Shown here one piece after another: positions 8,267 through 15,890 of a stretch of 64,000 bases of DNA. The translations under genes and the position numbers were made by a program. The notes beneath the pieces are model-generated. The model searched no databases, was not told the origin of the DNA, and saw only the letters and a list, made by a program, of their open reading frames with translations. How positions within the stretch are numbered: the stretch's first letter is position 1; each line of letters begins with the position of its first letter. Origin of the DNA: Clostridium aminobutyricum (lineage in GTDB: Bacteria; Bacillota; Clostridia; Peptostreptococcales; Anaerovoracaceae); contig NZ_JAFJZZ010000009.1 of NCBI RefSeq assembly GCF_017255415.1, forward strand, positions 1 through 64,000, given 5' to 3'.

Positions 8267-10252
8267 ATGACACAAAGTAAAGGCACGTATTACATTACAA
8301 CACCTATTTATTACCCAAGCTCGAATTTACACATCGGACATACGTATTGTACGGTTATGACGGATGCGATGGCACGTTTTAAACGTATGGTGGGATATGA
8401 TGTGAGATTCCTGACAGGAACGGACGAACACGGACAGAAAATCCAAACCATTGCGGATAAGCAGGGAGTGACCCCTCAAGCTTATGTGGACAATGTAGTG
8501 GATGGAATAAAAGAACTATGGAAGACGATGGAAATTTCCTATGATGATTTTATTCGAACCACAGAGCCTCGCCATGTGGAGCGCGTTCAGAAGATTTTCA
8601 TGAAAATTTATGAAAAAGGGGATATATATAAGGGAGAATACGAAGGATTGTATTGCACGCCTTGCGAGTCTTTCTGGACGGAAAGCCAACTGGCTGACGG
8701 CAAGTGTCCCGATTGCGGGAGACCGGTTCAGCCTGCAAAGGAAGAAGCCTATTTCTTCAAACTTTCCAAGTACCAAGACCGATTGATTGATTTGTTTGAA
8801 AATAATCCGGAATTTCTACAACCGGATACCAGAAGAAATGAAATGCTTGCGTTCGTAAAACAAGGATTGGAAGATCTTTGTATTTCACGTTCCACGTTTG
8901 ATTGGGGTGTACCGGTACCGCTTGATGACAAGCACGTTATCTATGTATGGCTGGATGCACTTTCAAACTATATTACGGCATTAGGTTATCCGGGTGAAGA
9001 ACATGAACTGTATGACAAGTATTGGCCGGCAGACGTTCATCTTGTCGGAAAGGAAATCGTTCGATTCCATACGGTGATTTGGCCGGCTATGTTGATGTCT
9101 ATGGAAGTACCTCTTCCGAAGAAAGTTCTTGGACACGGATGGCTGCTATTGGAAGGCGGCAAGATGTCCAAGTCCAAAGGAAATGTAGTAGACCCGGTAA
9201 AGCTGATTGAACGATACGGTGTGGATGCGCTGAAGTACTTCCTGCTTCGTGAATATACCTTCGGACAAGACGGCGTGTTTACCAATGAGGTCATGTTAAA
9301 GAGAATGAACTATGATTTAGCGAACGACCTCGGTAATTTGGTTTCCAGAACCGTTTCCATGATTGAAAAGTACAATGACGGAATTGTTCCGAATGCAGAT
9401 GAGAGCACGAAAAAACTGCAAGTAGAGCTCTTCGACGACCAAGAAAAATTAGCGGCTAGAAAAGCTGCAGTAGCTACCGATACAGACTTGAAAAAGATCG
9501 CTGTCGGAGCAGCTCAAAAGGTGGAAGATTACATGGACAAGTTCCAGTTCAATCTGGCGCTGGAAGAAATATGGATCCTCATCCGAAGAGCGAATAAATA
9601 TATTGATGAAAATGCTCCTTGGGTTCTTGCAAAAGACGAGGTTAATAAAGAACGTTTAAATGCAGTTCTGCACAATTTAGCTGAGGCAATTCGAATTGTT
9701 TCCGTATTGATATATCCATTCATGCATACTACATCAAAGGAAATCCGAAAGCAAATGGGCTTATGGTTTGCTGATCCGATTTGGGAAGATGCCCTTGAAT
9801 TTGAAATGATGGGCGGAGAACAGGTGAAAAAGGGTGATGCCATTTTCCCAAGACTCGACATTGAGAAAGAACTTGCCGAATTGGAAGCAATGCAGGGAAA
9901 CGGTGAGCCTCAAAATATCCCGCTGGAATTAAAGCCTGAAATTGAATATGCAGATTTTGATAAAATTGATTTCAGAGTAGGAATGATCTTATCGGCAGAA
10001 AAACATCCGAAAGCGGATAAGTTGCTGGTATTCAAGATCAAGATGGGGACAGAAACCAGACAGGTGATTTCCGGAGTTGCGGAACGTTTTAAACCGGAAG
10101 AATGTGTAGGCAGAAAGGTTATCGTGGTGGCAAACTTAAAACCAAGAGCACTTCGAGGCTTAGAATCAAAAGGAATGCTGCTTTTTGCAGATAATGGTGA
10201 AAAGTTCGAATTTGTAACCACAGAAGCAGAAGATGGAAATGCTGTAAGATAA
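8267..10252 (+). CDS. metG: Methionine--tRNA ligase
   Basis: Class I aminoacyl-tRNA synthetase of 661 aa charging tRNA-Met. The HIGH-like segment HIGHTYCT occurs near the N-terminus, a zinc knuckle of the CTPC...CPDCG type about residues 125-145, and the KMSKSKGN loop near residue 300. The anticodon-binding helical domain follows. A C-terminal tRNA-binding (EMAP-like) domain covers roughly the last 100 residues ([10 protein letters not shown]...GMLLFAD). In-frame starts exist upstream (TTG 8240; ATG 8258 and 8261); 8267 is preferred because GAAAGGA at 8251-8257 is 9 nt before it. Confidence 0.96.
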   Translation: MTQSKGTYYITTPIYYPSSNLHIGHTYCTVMTDAMARFKRMVGYDVRFLTGTDEHGQKIQTIADKQGVTPQAYVDNVVDGIKELWKTMEISYDDFIRTTEPRHVERVQKIFMKIYEKGDIYKGEYEGLYCTPCESFWTESQLADGKCPDCGRPVQPAKEEAYFFKLSKYQDRLIDLFENNPEFLQPDTRRNEMLAFVKQGLEDLCISRSTFDWGVPVPLDDKHVIYVWLDALSNYITALGYPGEEHELYDKYWPADVHLVGKEIVRFHTVIWPAMLMSMEVPLPKKVLGHGWLLLEGGKMSKSKGNVVDPVKLIERYGVDALKYFLLREYTFGQDGVFTNEVMLKRMNYDLANDLGNLVSRTVSMIEKYNDGIVPNADESTKKLQVELFDDQEKLAARKAAVATDTDLKKIAVGAAQKVEDYMDKFQFNLALEEIWILIRRANKYIDENAPWVLAKDEVNKERLNAVLHNLAEAIRIVSVLIYPFMHTTSKEIRKQMGLWFADPIWEDALEFEMMGGEQVKKGDAIFPRLDIEKELAELEAMQGNGEPQNIPLELKPEIEYADFDKIDFRVGMILSAEKHPKADKLLVFKIKMGTETRQVISGVAERFKPEECVGRKVIVVANLKPRALRGLESKGMLLFADNGEKFEFVTTEAEDGNAVR

Positions 10253-10289
10253 AAAGCATTCGATTAAACGTAACAGTTTGAAATTATAG

Positions 10290-10319
10290 AACAGCTCAGC
10301 TATGGTTGAGCTGTTTTTT
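10290..10319 (+). terminator. Intrinsic terminator of metG
   Basis: Nine-bp stem AACAGCTCA / TGAGCTGTT followed by a T-run. Confidence 0.85.
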
Positions 10320-10325
10320 CTATTG

Positions 10326-10358
10326 TGGCAACTCATGCATATATTTGCCATTTTGTGC
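10326..10358 (+). promoter_or_regulatory. Candidate AgrA/LytTR binding site A
   Basis: Two 13-bp half-sites, TGGCAACTCATGC (10326-10338) and TGCCATTTTGTGC (10346-10358), start 20 bp apart in direct orientation. LytTR regulators bind direct repeats of this general geometry. The same consensus (TGNCANTTTNNGC) recurs at sites B, C and D. Confidence 0.5.
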
Positions 10359-10370
10359 AATAAACTTGAA

Positions 10371-10400
10371 TTTATTACCATAATTGGTTATGGTAATAAA
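10371..10400. repeat. Perfect 13-bp inverted repeat (operator-like palindrome)
   Basis: Arms of 13 bp (TTTATTACCATAA and its complement) flank a 4-nt loop. It has no T-run, so it is more like an operator or an RNA hairpin than a terminator. It lies immediately downstream of site A. Confidence 0.6.
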
Positions 10401-10454
10401 AAGGGGTCTTTAATAAAATATAATCCTTCATCATAATTACTTAAAATGAGAAAT

Positions 10455-10505
10455 AATGCACCTAAGGGTAGATAGCGATGCTTTCCACATATGGTGCATT
10501 TTTTC
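10455..10505 (+). terminator. Terminator-like hairpin in the agr upstream region
   Basis: AATGCACC (10455-10462) pairs with GGTGCATT (10493-10500), with a small internal AGC/GCT stem and a run of Ts after it. No protein gene precedes it, so it may end a short untranslated transcript. Confidence 0.5.
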
Positions 10506-10577
10506 ATGTCTGTAAAAGTTAAGCCAAATTGAAATGATCGACATTGATACTGTCCAAGGTGAAATTTTTTGAATAAA

Positions 10578-10610
10578 TGTCATTTTAAGCACATATTTGC
10601 CATTTTATGC
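10578..10610 (+). promoter_or_regulatory. Candidate AgrA/LytTR binding site B
   Basis: Half-sites TGTCATTTTAAGC (10578-10590) and TGCCATTTTATGC (10598-10610) match at 11 of 13 positions and start exactly 20 bp apart. Confidence 0.55.
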
Positions 10611-10752
10611 AAAATATATTGTGTTTATTGATCAGAGACTATAGGGTAATTGCAAAGCGAAGAAGATAAAATGAGGCCAGATGGTAAACAGGTAGCATGA
10701 AGTGGTAAAAATAAGACATAAAGTGGGCAAAAATGAAATTTTGTTCGTCATA

Positions 10753-10802
10753 TGGCAGTTTCATGCATAGAAATGACATTTTTCCCCTTTTTCTGCTATG
10801 AT
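10753..10802 (+). promoter_or_regulatory. agrB promoter with candidate AgrA/LytTR site C
   Basis: Repeat halves TGGCAGTTTCATGC (10753-10766) and TGACATTTTTCCC (10774-10786) overlap a promoter made of ATGACA (10773-10778), an 18-bp spacer and an extended -10 TGCTATGAT (10794-10802). This lies about 35 bp before the agrB start. A minus-strand version of the repeat (site E, 10695-10729) is just upstream. Confidence 0.5.
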
Positions 10803-10837
10803 TAAGAAAAGTTTGAGCAATAAAGGTAGGGAAATGT

Positions 10838-11425
10838 ATGAAGAACTTATCAGAAATGATTATACGAAATGTGCAAGACGAAATCCCTCTTGAGAGATTA
10901 CAAGTGGTGAAAATGAAATATGCGATGGAAATACTAAAAAGTGAAGTTATAAAGATGATTCTGCTTTTTTGCTTTTATTCCTTGCTACATATGTCTTTCC
11001 TTTTTCTTTTCTGCCTTGTTCTATTGTTGCCTGTCCGAACTTTCTCCGGTGGGCTACATATGAAGAGCAGCTTAAATTGCTTTTTATTCAGCTTTAGTTT
11101 TTTCCTACTTTCTATACTGGTGTTGCCGCGAATTTCAACTCCAATCGGGGTAGATTATTTGATATTAGCAAGCAGCCTCATCATCATATGTATTTGTTCT
11201 CCGGTTGCAACGTCACGAAAACCGATTGTGACCAGAGAAAAATACATCAGATGTAAGAGTATCGCCATTGGCACCAGTATGTTAGCAAGCGTTCTTTTGC
11301 TTTTACTTAACGACCATCAGGTTTATCAACAATGTGGGATATGGGTTCTTTTTCTTCAGGCATTGCAGCTCGCAATTGCCTTTGTCTTCAAAAGAAAGGA
11401 AGGTTTTAGGTATGAAAAAATTTAA
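10838..11425 (+). CDS. agrB: AgrB-like accessory gene regulator protease
   Basis: Membrane cysteine endopeptidase of 195 aa that trims and cyclises the AgrD propeptide. The family motif RTFSGGLHM is present. H74 and C81 are separated by seven residues, the same spacing as the catalytic His77/Cys84 pair of Staphylococcus aureus AgrB. Hydrophobic helices occupy most of the remainder. GTAGGGA before the ATG is the ribosome binding site. agrD overlaps its last 14 bp, so the two are co-translated. Confidence 0.93.
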   Translation: MKNLSEMIIRNVQDEIPLERLQVVKMKYAMEILKSEVIKMILLFCFYSLLHMSFLFLFCLVLLLPVRTFSGGLHMKSSLNCFLFSFSFFLLSILVLPRISTPIGVDYLILASSLIIICICSPVATSRKPIVTREKYIRCKSIAIGTSMLASVLLLLLNDHQVYQQCGIWVLFLQALQLAIAFVFKRKEGFRYEKI

Positions 11426-11543
11426 ACATGGTGCTTTATTTATGCTAATGATGATGTTAATGGCAGTGGCTGATGCTGCAACAGTTAATTCAAGTGCGGC
11501 TATGTGGCATGAACCGGAGTGCCCAGAGGAATTATTGAAGTAG
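11412..11543 (+). CDS. agrD: AgrD-like cyclic lactone autoinducer precursor
   Basis: Peptide of 43 aa starting at ATG 11412 with AGGTTTTAGG upstream. Hydrophobic leader (about residues 8-24), then NSSAAMW, then HEPECPEELLK, the conserved Pro/Glu-rich C-terminal tail of clostridial AgrD. Aligning the tail with the Clostridium perfringens type (ring CLWFT followed by HQPEEP) puts Ser, not Cys, at the ring-forming position, giving a predicted SAAMW lactone. The only Cys is in the tail. Its 3' end overlaps the 3' end of the convergent agrC by 12 nt. Confidence 0.9.
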   Translation: MKKFKHGALFMLMMMLMAVADAATVNSSAAMWHEPECPEELLK

Positions 11544-12794
11544 AATCTCAAATATAAACATATCGTTTTGTTTGAAAATATTAAAAGAACCGTTATATCT
11601 CTTAACAATATTGATTACATTGGAAACGCCATATCCCCGATTTTGTCCTTTGGTGCTGTATCCGACCCGCTCGATTTGAGAAGGTAAACCTTCATTAAAA
11701 TCGGATGGAAGACGATTCAGCACTTCTATTTTATTCGGGCTGATTTCCAATAATACCTCACGTTCTTCATAAGGAAGTTCTGAAACGGCTTCAAAGGCAT
11801 TATTCAATAAATTATTTAAGATTTCTGCTAAATCGTGAGCAGGAATTCTCATATCTTCTAAAGGCTCTTGAATAACATGTTGAAACTGCACCTTTTGCTC
11901 TTCTGCTTGCTTTTCTTTTCCGTATACAACGGCCGTTATAATGGCATCGCTGCAAATATCAAACTGTTTCTTTTTAATCTCGTTATCCTGTATGATGATC
12001 TGACCGTACTCTGTAATTGCCTTTGCACATTCTTCTGCAGGGAGGGTCTGAGCTAAGCCAATCATGGTATGCATTTGGTTCATATATTCATGCTGGCGGC
12101 TTCGAAGCTGCAACCCCACATCTTCTAAGTATTTACCGTACATCTTATAGGCTTCCGACTCATCTTTTATCTTCTTTTGGCGCAAGAAAGCGATGACCAG
12201 TACGACATTCATAATGTAATTAGCGGCAACCAGTCCAAGGATGTTCCACTTTTCACTCCAAAATAAATCGCCGAAGCTATTCCAAATATTAAGTAAAATG
12301 GTTACTGTAAAAAATAAGTTGATCGCAATTAGAAAAATCATATCTCGGCTGTCAATGTAATAATGCCTCACTAATTCGATGAATGCTTGCCTTGTATATA
12401 AAAGAAGTATGAAAAGTGCAAGTACTATGACAAATAAAAGGACTATATAATAATTGTTAAAGATATTTCCATCAATTGCACCAACAAAAATAGTGATAAT
12501 AAATTGTAGAGCGATATAACAACTATTTGCTATAATAATATCAATGACAATATTCTTTAATTTATTTTGCAGCATTAATTTTAATAGTAATACATACGTG
12601 ATAAGCATATAAACAAGATGGTAAGAAAGGCTATAGTAATTCAATAGACATGAGACTAAAGAACAAATTAATATATAGCAGGTAAGCTTTAATTTGGTTA
12701 GTTGATTAGCTTGGTCCATTATCAGAAATAATCCATATATTGATATAATCTCAATTGAACTTATTACAAAAGTAATTAATGCAGGATTGCTCAT
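11532..12794 (-). CDS. agrC: AgrC-like GHKL sensor histidine kinase
   Basis: Sensor of 420 aa. The first ~205 residues are a polytopic membrane domain expected to detect the AgrD-derived peptide. The dimerisation helix carries RSRQHEYMNQMH with the likely phosphoacceptor H235. The GHKL ATPase domain follows, with N-box NLLNNAFEA and glycine box NRGYGVSNV. It is translated just after the upstream response regulator gene (4-bp overlap, 12791-12794) and runs convergent to agrBD. Confidence 0.92.
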   Translation of the reverse strand: MSNPALITFVISSIEIISIYGLFLIMDQANQLTKLKLTCYILICSLVSCLLNYYSLSYHLVYMLITYVLLLKLMLQNKLKNIVIDIIIANSCYIALQFIITIFVGAIDGNIFNNYYIVLLFVIVLALFILLLYTRQAFIELVRHYYIDSRDMIFLIAINLFFTVTILLNIWNSFGDLFWSEKWNILGLVAANYIMNVVLVIAFLRQKKIKDESEAYKMYGKYLEDVGLQLRSRQHEYMNQMHTMIGLAQTLPAEECAKAITEYGQIIIQDNEIKKKQFDICSDAIITAVVYGKEKQAEEQKVQFQHVIQEPLEDMRIPAHDLAEILNNLLNNAFEAVSELPYEEREVLLEISPNKIEVLNRLPSDFNEGLPSQIERVGYSTKGQNRGYGVSNVINIVKRYNGSFNIFKQNDMFIFEILLQ

Positions 12795-13567
12795 AACACT
12801 ATTTCCTTTCCAGATTTCTCATTTCCTAATACAAGCATCACACTATCGTAAAAAGTGCTGCTCACAAAGCAGATGCCATTAGCAGGCGTTGAAAATTCTA
12901 CACTCCAAAGGCGTCGGCCGGCACTTCTTAAACCGTTGACATTTGTCAAATTAACGGCATACGATTTATGGCATCTACAAAAGCTGGGGCTGTTCACTGT
13001 TAAGATAAAATCCTCCAGCTTCATTTTAATCTCTGAATAAGTCACCGCTTTTGTCACTAACTTAATGCCTCTGTTTTCAGTTTCAGCAAAGAGGATATCG
13101 GTGTATTTAAGGTATTCATTAAAATTTTTAGTTTTAATAAAAACATATTTTTCTCTTTCAGATAGAGTGGTTGTCTGATTTTTCATCTTTAAATTGTTTA
13201 ATTCAGACAGTAAAGGGCCGATTGATTTTTGAAACGATAAAAATGTAAATGGTTTCATGACATACTCATAATGATGATACCGTTTATGGATCGCCAGCTG
13301 ATTCACTTGTTTTCCTGTCACAAAAACAATACTGGTCAGCGTATAGTTGAAATTCTCTCGTATTTTTTGAGCCAATTGGAAACCGTTCATGCAAGGCAAT
13401 TCGACATCGATAAAAAATACATCAATCATATATTGATTCATAATTGTTAATGCTTTCTCTGCATTTCCTGCTTGATGTATTGAACAATCAGGCAAAATAG
13501 TACGAATAGATTCACAACAAAATTCCATGGCGTTAAAATCATCTTCTATTACTAATATGTTGAGCAA
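12791..13567 (-). CDS. agrA: AgrA-like LytTR response regulator
   Basis: Response regulator of 258 aa. The receiver domain has the acidic pair VIEDD near residue 8 and phosphoacceptor D54 in FFIDVELP. The C-terminal LytTR DNA-binding domain covers about residues 145-245. Regulators of this class bind direct repeats, and suitable repeats lie upstream of agrB and of the abrB-like gene. The start has GGAGG at 13575-13579 (complement of CCTCC). Confidence 0.93.
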   Translation of the reverse strand: MLNILVIEDDFNAMEFCCESIRTILPDCSIHQAGNAEKALTIMNQYMIDVFFIDVELPCMNGFQLAQKIRENFNYTLTSIVFVTGKQVNQLAIHKRYHHYEYVMKPFTFLSFQKSIGPLLSELNNLKMKNQTTTLSEREKYVFIKTKNFNEYLKYTDILFAETENRGIKLVTKAVTYSEIKMKLEDFILTVNSPSFCRCHKSYAVNLTNVNGLRSAGRRLWSVEFSTPANGICFVSSTFYDSVMLVLGNEKSGKEIVL

Positions 13568-13744
13568 AATGTATGGCCTCCTTTATGTCATAAAATAATA
13601 TAAAACGCAACTATATAATATCATGTCGTGACTTAAATGTATACATAAGCACTTCCAAAGTTTGACGATTTATTCTATTATTATCCACAAAATGACAGGT
13701 AATTTGCTAATGATGGGATTGATGGAATTTACTGTAATGACAAA

Positions 13745-13777
13745 TGTCATTTTACGCCTGTATATGTCATTTCGTGC
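13745..13777 (+). promoter_or_regulatory. Candidate AgrA/LytTR binding site D
   Basis: Half-sites TGTCATTTTACGC (13745-13757) and TGTCATTTCGTGC (13765-13777) start 20 bp apart and match the repeats upstream of agrB. The left half also forms part of an inverted repeat AATGACA-AA-TGTCATT (13736-13751). It lies between agrA and the abrB-like gene; the rest of 13568-13911 holds no convincing gene. Confidence 0.55.
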
Positions 13778-13911
13778 AAGAAATATTGCATTTAATTGGC
13801 AATTTGTTTATTTTCAAATTAGGAGAAAACGTTATGTTTCCATACAATTGGAGATTGGGTTGAGTGAACTTTGCCAAAGTATTTAATTAAATGGAAGGGA
13901 GAAATGAAAAA

Positions 13912-14145
13912 ATGAGATCAACAGGTATAGTGAGAAAAGTAGATGAGCTGGGTAGAATTGCATTACCGATTGAATTAAGAAAGAATTTAGATATTGATAT
14001 GAGAGGGCCTATTGAAATATATGCAGATAAAGATTCAATTATGCTTAAGAAATATGATCCTTCCTGCATCCTTTGCGGAAGTATGGAGGAATTGACTAGT
14101 TATATGGGGAAGAATATCTGCAAGAAGTGCATTAAAAGTTTCTAA
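13912..14145 (+). CDS. AbrB/SpoVT-type transcriptional regulator with C-terminal CxxC pairs
   Basis: Protein of 77 aa. Residues 1-45 are a swapped-hairpin AbrB DNA-binding domain (MRSTGIVRKVDELGRIALPIELR). The C-terminal part has CILC and CKKC separated by about 16 residues, which could bind zinc. Start 13912 is chosen because GAAGGGAG at 13894-13901 precedes it; an in-frame ATG at 13891 would swallow that site. Its position behind candidate AgrA site D suggests it is part of the agr output, which is inference. Small AbrB-type proteins of this kind usually act as transition-state or sporulation regulators. Confidence 0.88.
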   Translation: MRSTGIVRKVDELGRIALPIELRKNLDIDMRGPIEIYADKDSIMLKKYDPSCILCGSMEELTSYMGKNICKKCIKSF

Positions 14146-14173
14146 GTCCTAAATATACTACATAACTCAGCAA

Positions 14174-14207
14174 GTAAACGGCTATCCATCATAGGGTAGC
14201 CGTTTAC
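14174..14207. terminator. Bidirectional hairpin between abrB-like gene and flavodoxin
   Basis: Fourteen-bp stem GTAAACGGCTATCC / GGGTAGCCGTTTAC with a six-nt loop. T-runs are poor on both sides, so termination is likely but not certain. Confidence 0.55.
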
Positions 14208-14235
14208 CATAGGATCAATTAGTTTGCTTGAAAAA

Positions 14236-14715
14236 TCAAAGGAGTGATTTAGCCCATGCCTTGGCTTTATTCGTACAATCCATAGGGTTTTTCAACGGAT
14301 TAGTAAAGCTGATATCCGATAAAAAGCTGTTGCCGTTAAAAACAGTCTTCATGTGCTCGATACATTTCGTAGTAGGTCCACCGCCGCTGCACGCAAAAAA
14401 AGCCATTTTCTTATCTTGTAGATGAACAGCATCTGAAAAACTTCGAATGGCCGGAGCAAAGGTTGCAGCCCAAACAGGGGTACCGACGATAATCAGATCA
14501 TAGTTGTTTACGATTCCTAAATCTGTATTCGTTAATTCCGGCTGTTCTTTCCGAATAGCACTTCGTCCTCCTAGCAAATATTTTAAAGGCCCGCTAGTAG
14601 GGATATCTTTCTTCGGCTTCAATTCTAAAGTTTCCGCACCGATTTCCTGAGCCACCGCTTCTGCAATCAGCTTGCAGTTTCCTTCTAAAGAATAATACAC
14701 AATAATACTTTTCAT
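14236..14715 (-). CDS. Flavodoxin family protein
   Basis: Protein of 159 aa. The N-terminal VYYSLEGNCKLIAEAVA is the phosphate-binding loop of the flavodoxin fold (T/S-x-T/E-G-N-T type). VGTPVWAATFAPAI and FACSGGGP are the other FMN-contact segments. It is an FMN electron-transfer or NAD(P)H-oxidoreductase-like protein in the cytoplasm. The partner is not evident from the neighbours. GGAGAT lies just upstream of the ATG. Confidence 0.9.
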   Translation of the reverse strand: MKSIIVYYSLEGNCKLIAEAVAQEIGAETLELKPKKDIPTSGPLKYLLGGRSAIRKEQPELTNTDLGIVNNYDLIIVGTPVWAATFAPAIRSFSDAVHLQDKKMAFFACSGGGPTTKCIEHMKTVFNGNSFLSDISFTNPLKNPMDCTNKAKAWAKSLL

Positions 14716-14874
14716 ACTTCCATCTCCTTATCCGTATCCTTTATATGGGTATTGCAAGCAACACATCTTGAATACCTGCAAATCCATTTCCCCTTTTATA
14801 TTATTGAAATCATATCATAAATCCTATTTTTATACCATACTATCCATGTTATCTCTGGAATTATTGGTTCTATT

Positions 14875-14902
14875 TTGAAACTGTTTCCCATTATGGTATA
14901 AT
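14875..14902 (+). promoter_or_regulatory. Predicted sigma-A promoter of tatD
   Basis: TTGAAA (14875-14880), 16-bp spacer, TATAAT (14897-14902), 65 bp before the tatD start. Confidence 0.65.
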
Positions 14903-14966
14903 TAACAATACAAGCTGCCTTAAAGAGTCTTGTAAATAAGGAAAATAGATTGTGAGGGTTTAGAAA

Positions 14967-15800
14967 ATGTTATTTGATTCACATACACATATAAATAATG
15001 AGAATTACAGCGATGCAGATCGATTGGAACTGACAAAAGAGATTGAAGAATCTCCCGTTTCCTATGTAATGGATGTGGGCTTTGACCTAGAAAGTTCTGC
15101 GATGGCTGTGAAGCATGCACAGCAATTTTCTTGGTGTTATGCGGCAGTAGGCTGTCATCCTCATGACACAAAAGAGATGGATGAATTTAAGCTGAAGATG
15201 ATCAGGGGATTAACGAAAAAACCCAAGGTGAAAGCCATAGGCGAAATCGGACTGGATTTTCACTATAATTTTTCTGACAGGGATGTTCAGGAAGAATGGT
15301 TTCGAAAACAGATTCAGATGGCCAATGAGCTGCGTTTGCCCATTATCATCCATTCAAGAGAAGCGGACGAATTGGTGATGACAATTTTAAAGGAAGAAGG
15401 CGCTTTTTCTAAAGAAAGACAAGTGTGGTTTGCCAAACGACCGGGACCGGATGGGGAAATGCTGCCTGATTCCAGAGTTCTCCTTCATTGCTTTTCGGGC
15501 AGTAAGGAGATTGGAGAGCAATACGTTAAACTGGGTGGAACGCTATCCATTGCAGGGCCCATTACTTATAAAAATGCGAAAAAAGGAATCCAGGTGGTCG
15601 AGCACATTCCGATGGAGTTTCTTCTGATTGAAACAGATGCCCCCTATCTTACGCCGGAACCGTTTAGGGGCAAGGCGAATAGGACTCCATACGTAGAATA
15701 TACGGCAAGAAAGGTAGCCGAAATTAAGGGGATATCCTATGAAGAGGTGGCACGGATTACCTGTGAAAATGCAAAGCGGTTTTTTTCAATTGAAAGGTAA
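14967..15800 (+). CDS. tatD: TatD family metal-dependent DNase
   Basis: Protein of 277 aa with the TIM-barrel hydrolase signature: FDSHTHI at the N-terminus (metal-binding HxH), GEIGLDFHY, IIHSREADE, LHCFSG and IETDAPYL. TatD proteins are 3'-5' exodeoxyribonucleases or deacylase-like hydrolases with a two-metal centre. An insert around residues 145-175 (FAKRPGPDGEMLPDS) is a little longer than usual. Confidence 0.93.
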   Translation: MLFDSHTHINNENYSDADRLELTKEIEESPVSYVMDVGFDLESSAMAVKHAQQFSWCYAAVGCHPHDTKEMDEFKLKMIRGLTKKPKVKAIGEIGLDFHYNFSDRDVQEEWFRKQIQMANELRLPIIIHSREADELVMTILKEEGAFSKERQVWFAKRPGPDGEMLPDSRVLLHCFSGSKEIGEQYVKLGGTLSIAGPITYKNAKKGIQVVEHIPMEFLLIETDAPYLTPEPFRGKANRTPYVEYTARKVAEIKGISYEEVARITCENAKRFFSIER

Positions 15801-15890
15801 ATAAAAAACAAAAATAAACGGAACAATTTGGGAAAAGTGTGAGTCTTAAAGATATGTGATTGGTCATATCGAGAATAAAAGGAGGGAACT

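Noticed and set aside
13662-13886. A 74-codon open frame upstream of the abrB-like gene
   Set aside because: It has no good ribosome binding site, spans the repeat of site D and looks like translated regulatory DNA.
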